Assembly (NCBI RefSeq): GCF_026151205.1
Contig: NC_087077.1
Span: forward strand, 12,376,983-12,436,982
Direction: 5' to 3'
DNA: 60,000 bases
Source of the DNA: Bolinopsis microptera
Lineage: Eukaryota > Ctenophora > Tentaculata > Lobata > Bolinopsidae
The notes below the pieces were generated by a model, which was not told the DNA's origin, ran no database searches, and saw only the letters and a program-made list of their open reading frames with translations. The translations under genes were made by a program, and so were the position numbers. Below, piece after piece: positions 32,228-42,600 of this stretch. The stretch's first letter is position 1. The number at the start of each line of letters is the position of its first letter.

Positions 32228-33684
32228 TTATAATTGTAAAGTTATCACATGATTAATCTAGCTTGAGTTATATGGTGAAAAGCCGCGCAATACCACACTC
32301 ACTTTGAGCGGTGAAAACTTTAATCATTTAAATGTTTCTCGCGCGTTTCAGATTTTATGTCTAAAATTTTAAGTCTTAATGATTTCTGCAGAAGAATTTG
32401 ACGCATGGGAATTCGCCCAACCTTGCACAGATGATCAGTCTTATAACCATCTTAGTCTTACTATCCGATTGGTTGGTTAGTTACAGAACCTGTCCCCAAT
32501 CTCTTATCGGAAAATGATCCAACTCAATCTTACTATTTGGATAGTTTCAAGATCGTATAGAAGAATCTTGAGATAATCGGCTTTCGTCAAATATTATTCC
32601 GCGGAACAAATGGAACGGAAAGTCCAACTTGATTTCTGTGGCCTGTTTTCAAAGTTTAAATCCCATAATTAAACAAACCCAAACCTAAACAACAAAATAT
32701 GCTGTTTGTCTCTACCAATTTGTCAGGCAATACTCTACAGATTAATAGTCTAAGGTCATGAACGACAAAACGTTTACAGATGGCGCATATAATACTTATT
32801 CTGACAAATGACAACGATTAGAATATTTTTTTCGATGATGAGAGAACCGATTGTTCCCTCGGTTAATCACGTGTCACTGCAAATTTGCTCCGCTTCCACA
32901 TTATTACTGAATCACAGAGTCTAGTACGATAATATCCAGAATTGTGCACGCTATATGTTGATCAACTCTGCATCATAATAAACTGTTTCACGACAAATTT
33001 TAATAAAATTTCATTTCTGCGATGCTCAAGAACTTCAGCTTTCTTTGGTATGTTAGACAGGGATTATTAATTTGTGGGTTGTATGTCGCGACGTTCATTA
33101 CATTCCACACACAGATTAATAAACCTTATCTAAGGTTCCTAAGAATCCTGGAGTTCTTGAATACCGTAAAAGCAAACTTGAACGTATGGAAGATAGTGGA
33201 TTTTTAAGGAGTAAAAATGATTTCAAGGAGTGATGCTTATAACAGTTAATAATTGCATTGTGAAAAGTGATGATTGTAAAGGGTAGTGGAAATTGGTTTT
33301 ATACAAATCTCAAGTTGTGTCAGTTATGATACATACAACATCTCTTTCAGCCATGTGACCAGCTGTGGAACCAAAACACTGCCCCCACAAATGAACAATC
33401 TGAAATTTGTACACCCCTACAGACAAGTGTTCACAATTGACATGATACTATCACAAAAACATCAACACATTCATATCACAAAACACATTTGAACCTCTAA
33501 GAAGTTTTGGAACTAGGAATGTTTCGCCCATGTTCCTCAAATTACGCTTCACTGCCCACGGTCGTGGTTTCTCTGTAACATGGTATGTTTTGGCGTACAA
33601 CTTACGTTATCCGGCCAAAATTTCAGTGCCACAAATTTGTCTACATTTCGTGTAAATTCATACAATGTCTGCTGTAAAATATCA
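32228..33684. other. KIF19 3' flank, convergent intergenic DNA
   Basis: AT-rich and unlike the ATR flank on the other side of palindrome 1. No exon, RNA gene or mobile element was recognised. It should include the KIF19 3' UTR. Confidence 0.45.
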
Positions 33685-36600
33685 CTAACCTGATTTTACG
33701 TGTGCTTTGTTGAGGTTTTTCGTTTTCTTCCCTCGCGGCTTTTGCTTAGGTGGAGTAGATAGAACAGGCTCTGTTTTTAGGGTTCGTAACCTTTGCAACT
33801 GTATCGCTGAAGGAATTTACATGTTAAAGACTCTAACATTAACTCATCTAATGAACCTATCAGTGCTTTTAGAATGTTCTACTGGAGTGGAAACCTAACT
33901 TTGGAAAGAGGTCACAAGAGAGACCCCGAACAGGTTGGATGGCCTGCTTCAGGCCTGTGTACTCGAGGATGCTGCTAATTTTACAGATGTTAACAACATC
34001 AACTGAGATGCAGCACGTCAGTTAGCATTGAACCGAGTGGAATGGAGAAACTTGTTACATCGTTCAAGAGATATGTGTGATGCAGGCCACTCCTACGACT
34101 AGGAGGAGACCTCTTCATTTAGCATTGGTATGAATCTCTTCTGCAGAATAGACCCCCCATGATCGCCAAACTCGTACTACAATCAACAAAAAGTTATCCT
34201 AACTCACAACTCACCTTTCTTAGCCTGCTTGCCGGGCGCGGGAGAACTCCCAGTCGGAGGGAGGGATGGAAGTAACTCGTTAGTACTTTTCACAAGTGAG
34301 ACACCATTCTCCTCGTTACGAAGTGAGACTCCACTTCTCCGGGGTGTGACTCCGCCTCCCCGCGGTGTGATTCCATTTCTTTGTGGAGTGGCTCCAGCTG
34401 GACTTTCTCTACCACCTGTGTAAGGGTTAGATTAGAGGATCTGACCAGTCGAAACATTATTTGTTATTTTGAAAGGGGAAACAGTAAAACTTGCAAAAAC
34501 CAGAGCAGACACAAATATTGAATAGAATATAAGTACTACTTTCTATAAAACTTAACATTTATTTTTCGCAAACAATTTGGTTCGGCATGATTTAACAGTC
34601 CTTCAATTAACACTACAGAATCAGTAAGGTTCAAACAGGTGACTTTGTTTCTTTGATCAGAAAGTTCCACATGCGTCTCATGCCAAGAGTTTAATTAGCA
34701 GTTCAATTAGCAGGTCGATTAGTAGATTACCCGCGCTTCCTTTGGATCTGACCAATTTTTTCAAAGCTTTCCATGTTCCAGTAAGAGAGGGAGATTTAAC
34801 TATTTTCTTGGCCTGGTTTTCTGTTCCGCTCGTTTCCTCAACTACATCTTCTCCGGCTCTTTCTTTCTTGGTTTTCTGCTTCGGCGGTTTCTCCTTTTCT
34901 GCTATCTCTTTTTCCGGAAAATGTACTTTCTTGACTAGACTATTAGCACTGCTGTTGCTCCTTACAACGCTGCTTGTTTCCACAACATTAGGAGTAGTCC
35001 CTGGTTCGTTTGGAGATGTAACTACTTTGCTTTGTATTGGAGGTCTGGTAATTTCCTCAGCTTCCTCCTCAGGACTCCCAACATCAGCCTCCCCTTCCTG
35101 GATCTCTAGATCAGATTTGTTGGGCAATGTAACTGTTCTGTTGCGTTCTATCAGAGTGGTCGAGTCTCTAGTTACCAAGGTAACAGTGGGGTCTCTCTCT
35201 AAACATATTAACTCTCTTCAGTAACAGTATGTGAAGTGCTGTGACACAAAAGAGGGGATGTTTTTTACATGTTCAACTGGTCGCCCAACAGTCTGCTCTG
35301 GTAACCCCACCCCCACCCCCCAACATTCTGCTCTGGTAACCTCACCCTCCCCCCAACAGTCTGCTCTGGTAACCCCCCCCCCCCAACAGTCTGCTCTGGT
35401 AACCCCCCCTCCCCCCCAACAGTCTGCTCTGGTAACCCCCCCCCCCCAACAGTCTGCTCTGGTAACCCCACCCCTCCCCCCCAACAGTCTGCCTCTGGTA
35501 ACCCCACCCTCCCCCCCAACAGTCTGCTCTGGTAACCCACCCTCCCCCCCAACAGTCTGCTCTGGTAACCCCACCCTCCCCCCCAACATTCTGCTCTGGT
35601 AACCCACCCCTCCCCCCAACAGTCTGCTCTGGTAACCTCACCCTCCCCCCCAACATTCTGCTCTGGTAACCTCACCCTCCCCCCCAACATTCTGCTCTGG
35701 TAACCTCACCCTCCCCCCCAACAGTCTGCTCTGGTAACCCACCCTCCCCCCCAACAGTCTGCTCTGGTAACCCACCCTCCCCCCCAACAGTCTCTCTGGT
35801 AACCCACCCCTCCCCCCCAACAGTCTGCTCTGGTAACCCACCCCTCCCCCCCAACATTCTGCTCTGGTAACCCCACCCCTCCCCCCCAACAGTCTGCTCT
35901 GGTAACCTCACCCTCCCCCCCAACATTCTGCTCTGGTAACCTCACCCTCCCCCCCAACATTCTGCTCTGGTAACCTCACCCTCCCCCCCAACATTCTGCT
36001 CTGGTAACCCCACCCCTCCCCCCCAACAGTCTGCTCTGGTAACCCCACCCCTCCCCCCCAACAGTCTGCTCTGGTAACCCCACCCTCCCCCCCAACAGTC
36101 TGCTCTGGTAACCCCACCCCACCCCCCAACATTCTGCTCTGGTAACCCCACCCCTCCCCCCCAACAGTCTGCTCTGGTAACCCCACCCTCCCCCCCAACA
36201 GTCTGCTCTGGTAACCCCACCCTCCCCCCAACAGTCTGCTCTGGTAACCCCACCCCTCCCCCCCAACAGTCTGCTCTGGTAACCCCACCCTCCCCCCAAC
36301 AGTCTGCTCTGGTAACCCCACCCTCCCCCCAACAGTCTGCTCTGGTAACCCCCCCCCCCCCCCAACAGTCTGCTCTGGTAACCCCCCCCCCCCCCAACAG
36401 TCTGCTCTGGTAACCCCCCCCCCCCAACAGTCTGCTCTGGTAACCCCACCCCCCCCCCCAACAGTCTGCTCTGGTAACCCCCCCCCCCCCCAAACAGTCT
36501 GCTCTGGTAACCCCCCCCCCCCCAACAGTCTGCTCTGGTAACCCCACCCCCCCCCCCCAACAGTCTGCTCTGGTAACCCCCCCCCCCCAACAGTCTGCTC

Positions 36601-39600
36601 TGGTAACCCCCCCCCCCCCCAACAGTCTGCTCTGGTAACCCCACCCCCCCCCCCAAACAGTCTGCTCTGGTAACCCCCCCCCCCCAACAGTCTGCTCTGG
36701 TAACCCCACCCCCCCCCCCAACAGTCTGCTCTGGTAACCCACCCCCCCCCCAACAGTCTGCTCTGGTAACCCCACCCCTCCCCCCCAACAGTCTGCTCTG
36801 GTAACCCCACCCCCCCCCCCCCAACAGTCTGCTCTGGTAACCCCCCCCCCCCCAAACAGTCTGCTCTGGTAACCCCCCCCCCCCCAACAGTCTGCTCTGG
36901 TAACCCCCCCCCCCCCCAAACAGTCTGCTCTGGTAATCCCACCCCCCCCCAACAGTCTGCTCTGGTAACCCCACCCCTCCCCCCAACAGTCTGCTCTGGT
37001 AACCCCACCCCCCCCCCAACAGTCTGCTCTGGTAACCCCCCCCCCCCAAACAGTCTGCTCTGGTAACCCCCCCCCCCCCAACAGTCTGCTCTGGTAACCC
37101 CCCCCCCCAACAGTCTGCTCTGGTAACCCCCCCCCCCCCCCCCAAACAGTCTGCTCTGGTAACCCCACCCCTCCCCCCCAACAGTCTGCTCTGGTAACCC
37201 CACCCCCCCCCCCCCCAACAGTCTGCTCTGGTAACCCCCCCCCCCAAACAGTCTGCTCTGGTAACCCCACCCCTCCCCCCCAACAGTCTGCTCTGGTAAC
37301 CCCCCCCCCCCCCCAAACAGTCTGCTCTGGTAACCCCCCCCCCCCCCCAACAGTCTGCTCTGGTAACCCCCCCCCCCCCCCCAACAGTCTGCTCTGGTAA
37401 CCCCACCCCTCCCCCCCCAACAGTCTGCTCTGGTAACCCCACCCCCCCCCCAACAGTCTGCTCTGGTAACCCCCCCCCCCCCAAACAGTCTGCTCTGGTA
37501 ACCCCCCCCCCCAACAGTCTGCTCTGGTAACCCCACCCTCCCCCCCAACAGTCTACTCTGGTAACCCCACCCCCCCCCCCCAACAGTCTGCTCTGGTAAC
37601 CCCACCCCTCCCCCCCAACAGTCTGCTCTGGTAACCCCACCCCCCCCCCCAACAGTCTGCTCTGGTAACCCCCCCCCCCCCCCCCCCCAAACAGTCTGCT
37701 CTGGTAACCCCCCCCCCAACAGTCTGCTCTGGTAACCCCCCCCAACAGTCTGCTCTGGTAACCCCCCCCCCCCAAACAGTCTGCTCTGGTAATCCCACCC
37801 CCCCCCAACAGTCTGCTCTGGTAACCCCCCCCCCCCAAACAGTCTGCTCTGGTAATCCCACCCCCCCCCCAACAGTCTGCTCTGGTAACCCCACCCCTCC
37901 CCCCCAACAGTCTGCTCTGGTAACCCCACCCCCCCCCCCCCCCAACAGTCTGCTCTGGTACCCCCCCCCCCCCCCCAAACAGTCTGCTCTGGTAACCCCC
38001 CCCCCCCCAACAGTCTGCTCTGGTAACCCCCCCCCCCCCCCAACAGTCTGCTCTGGTAACCCCCCCCCCCCCCCCAAACAGTCTGCTCTGGTAACCCCAC
38101 CCCTCCCCCCCAAACAGTCTGCTCTGGTAACCCCACCCCCCCCCCCCCCCAACAGTCTGCTCTGGTAACCCCCCCCCCCCCCCCCCCCAACAGTCTGCTC
38201 TGGTAACCCCCCCCCCCCCCCCCCCCAAACAGTCTGCTCTGGTAACCCCACCCCTCCCCTTAACTTGAATTTTAGAGTATAGTATTGTCTATACGGAGAC
38301 TACATTATAAGTATAATGGTAACTGGATGTAGAACAGTAGTGACAAGGTGTGACAAGGTGTGACAAGGTGTGACAAGGTACTACAATTCAGCTATTACCT
38401 GTAAGACTAGGGGTAGAGAGAACGTGCATAGTGGTCTGTGAAACGTCTCTTTCCTCCAGTTTGCTAATCATGTCTCCTCCTTCTCCATCCTTATCAACCA
38501 CATTGTATGTCTTAGTGAACACTGACAAGGAAAGGTAAGTTATCGTTAATTAATCATTGGGGAAAATATGGAATCAATGTATTACTATTAAATATTAATG
38601 TATATATTGTATACGATACAAATACAATTATTTCTATGTCTGATTATAAAAAATAGCAGTACGTTTGTATTAAACATTTAATAACGGAGCAATGATATGC
38701 TTTTTAAATATGTTGGTATTATTTAATTCATATTAGACTTTATTGCTGATTTTTATTCATTCTGTTTTGTACAGTAATTGTATTCCTAATCTATATTAAC
38801 GTATTTTATACCGTTAAGAATTATTTGTGATTAGTGCAATTATAATACGTTTAAATAAATCATTACTCATAAGTCTATTCTATATAAATTATTTTGTTAT
38901 GACTAGTTATATTTTACGGATATTTCAAGTGGTGAGGTATATCTAAGACGAAGAACAAAATATACAATTTAAACCAATCAACAACAAAAAAGTGAAAACA
39001 ATAATTTTGTTTATTGAAATAGCTGCTCTATTACTAGGAGTGTGTTCACTAATTTAATTAATTAATTAATTACCAGGAGTGTGATCACTAATCTTATTAA
39101 TTAATTAATTACCAGGAGTGTGATCACTAAGAGGAGGGGTGGAAGGTGGGGAATCCTCCTCACTCTCAGCCGTTATACTGCTCACTGCACTTCTAATACG
39201 GGGCAGTACGTTGTACTGTGTTAAACTTCTCTCTTGTAGTTTTCTGTAGAGTTACCATGGTTATTGATAGTTAGTTATGATGGTTACTTTAGTTACTTTA
39301 GTTATTTTAATTACTTTAGTTACTTTAGTTACTTTAGTTACTTTAGCTACTTTAGTTACTTTAGTTACTTTAGTTACCTTAGTTACTTTAGTTACTTTAG
39401 TTAATTTAGTTACTTTAGTTAATTTAGTTAATTTAGTTAATTTAGTTAATTTAGTTAATTTACTATGGTAACTATAACTGTGATTATCACAATTACCTAA
39501 CTACAAACTAACAGTAAATAAACTTACTCATAAAGTTTGTCCAGTTGAGGAGTATTATGAACATTGTTGTTAGTCAGCAACTGATGCTGAGTCCTGACCA

Positions 39601-42600
39601 CCTCCAGTAACTGTATATTATACTGGTAGTGGGAGTTGAGCCAGTGTCCCTGTTCCTCCACTACTGCACCCAAACTGTGCACTTGCTCCCTGCTCCCAGC
39701 TAGCTGCAGTTCTAACACGTGCACATTAGATACTAGTCCTAGAAGTTCCTTGTGATCTGTATCTAGTATTTTATCTTCTATATCCTGGAATATGATGACC
39801 ATATAATATTCTAGTGTCTGACCTTCTATATTTTTTTTTTAAATAAACAAAAATTTTAAAATTTTAAATGATTATAATCGTTATAAATTTTTAACTCGTT
39901 TAGAAAAAAAGGGGTTTCCATGGTGACATACCTCTTCAACGGCCCTGTACTTTTCTGCAAGATTAGAGGAGACTCGTAACAGTTTATCCTTAGAATTCTC
40001 CTCTCTTCTCTTGCGAGCAGACTGCCGACGTAGCGCAGATCTTATCTCTATCTCCTGAGTAACAAACATGTGTAATTTAACCTTTAAATTACTTGTATAT
40101 TATGTTGCAGCTACAGTGAATATAAGTTAACTTTATTGCAGTATCCAGGAACTGTAGAGTGGTTTTTAAACGGTTTTTAAGTAACGTGACCAGCTCACCG
40201 GAAAAGCTATCATTAATAATTATGAGGTTATGAGAGCCACAGATTAGCCACAGATTAGCCAAAGATAAGACACAGATATACAGGGTGGCTCACAAGTAAC
40301 TGCCCACATGCAACCATTTAATAACTCACGTAATTTGCGTCAGAATTACACTAAATTTATAAATTACACTCAATTTATGAGCGCTTATTTAAAGTCATAG
40401 TGTATCATGAGGTTCCTTCAAGGGAAGACTGGTGGATTGTCTAACTCAGCATATCGTTATCTCAAATAAGTGAATTTGAAGTTATGTGTCTGTACACTAT
40501 ACCAATTGCAACGAAAAGGAATATTGCCCCTCCCACACCCCCCCCCCCCCCCCCCAACTTGTAGATACGGAGACTATAGTAACACTGAATGTAGCACAAT
40601 AATGACAAGGTGTAACGTTTTACATGATTGGTATTTGGTTGTCATGACAACCCCACTGTAGTGAGAACTAATTCACCACACACAGCTTCAACACAACCTG
40701 TTAAATATCACACATATATTTCAACATTTGCAGAGTATAAAACCAACCTTGGACTCTATATCAAGTTGGGAGGCAGGTGTTAAGGGTTGAGGGGAGGAGG
40801 ACAGGTCAGGTTGAGATGATGAAGGAAGTAGTTCAGGTTGTGAGGTTGAGGTGGGTGTGAGGGGAGGCAGTGCACCGTGGATAGGGGGCAGGATATTGTA
40901 CAGAGGTCTGGACTCTATGTGTTGGTGTAGTAAGGATTGGAGGTGTCCTGTTTTGTGCCCTCCTAACTTCTGCTGTCCTTCTAATCTGGACAGTCTTTCT
41001 CTGAAACAATTCCAGTTAATATTTAACACAGTAACCACACTCTATTAACTTGACGGGTGTTTTGACTAAGTTAAACTACTTTATATGGCAGTGTTACCAA
41101 TGTGGTAATATATATTATATATATATTTCATGGCTGGACTTCTACACAATAAAAGAAAGCGGTTGTGATCTATATAACCTTATATTGGTATTATTATTAT
41201 ATTAACTTACTTATTCTTCAGTTGTTTATTGAAGGCTCTATCAAGCTGAGCACGTTTTGTCTCCAGTAACTCTCTGTCTTTTACAGGTAGTATCCCTGTA
41301 ATTGTGTGTAACTATGTCGATAACCTGGGAATTGTAAGATCTCAAAGAATCAAGCTTTACAAAGAAATCTTTTCTTTATTCCAGGATACAAATTAACTAA
41401 ATAAAAATGATAACTGTTGACTCTAATGTTAGCTAAATATCTGACCAGATTCTGACTCTAGTGACTGAGTGTCTGAACCCTTGCTGTTTATTTTTTTCAG
41501 TCTGGCAATCTCTTTGTGTAATTCCTCCACAATAATGGGATATTTGGCGATGTGATGTGATACCGTCTGTAGGTTCGGTCGAATCTGAAAAATATTTTGA
41601 AAATGATTATGATAATGATTCAGAATGTAATCCAGAAAATACTTACTTATTGATAAATAATTATTAACCTGATATTTAATGTGCTTGGTGCAGTTTACAA
41701 AACATACCTTGGTTTTGATGCGCTTTGCCCGATCTGCGTACTGAAGAGTATTCCTGCTCTCATCGAACACGTGACAGTCAGGTGACACGTGGGCTATCAT
41801 AACAGTTCGACAGTTTCCTCCCAGCGAGTCCTTCAAAAGGCGGGTAAGTTTACTGTCCCTATAGTTCACATAAGAAGAGGTATTGTTACTGAGAGCCTTG
41901 ATACAGTTACCCAGGGCGAGGAGGGATCTGTTAATGTGAGCTCCTTCTACCAGACGAGTTCCTCTGTTTTTAGTGTGCGTTGCTCGCTCGCTCCCTGCTA
42001 AATCTATCATGTAGAGTTTACCTGTGCTTACTGTCTCTGTTAGAGAGCGTGCTCTACCCAACTTCTTTACAGTTACCTGGAATATAAGGAGTGGTTACTA
42101 GGGGGAAATGTAAGTTTAGAGTCCTACAGAATGTAGTATCTAGAGAACAGTTTCATACGTGGAATTATTATTATCTTTATTATTTCTTATTGTGAGGTGG
42201 ATAAATAATTTGTAAAAAATAAATAAATAAAACTATAAATAGTTTTTTAATGATTATTAATCGGCAATTATTTTGTATATCAGTCTGATTTGTTTCCCAA
42301 AGTTCAGTATGATAGGGAAGAACAGATTTAATCTATATCCGTTAGTAGCATTAGCATAAACTGATAAATACAGGAATTGATAATTGAATAGAAATTTGTT
42401 CGGCGAACTCATGTAGTTAGCTTAATATGTGATGCTTGCTATACCGATCTGACGTTACCTGATATACATTTGAAATCCATTATATACCGATTATAGTGAT
42501 TTTATGCACGAGCTAAAGGCGGCAAAGTTGCCAAACCGATATTTGTACACTTCTTCGGAAATATCAAATGATGGAGTAGTTCGCTGTTTATTAGTCTCAT

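Noticed and set aside
35265-38251. Very long open frames (up to 760 codons) with Gly-Leu-Pro-Glu-Gln-Thr-Val repeats
   Set aside because: The minisatellite unit has no stop in any minus-strand frame, so three overlapping frames are open at once. They lie inside a KIF19 intron and have no coding signature.
39277-39471. Leu-Val-Thr repeat frame
   Set aside because: It is a direct translation of a 9-bp intronic tandem repeat.
41429-41707. KIF19 ending at 41429 by intron read-through
   Set aside because: The in-frame stretch between 41707 and 41585 is intron-like, and exons 8 to 17 continue the frame with matching phases to a family-typical length.
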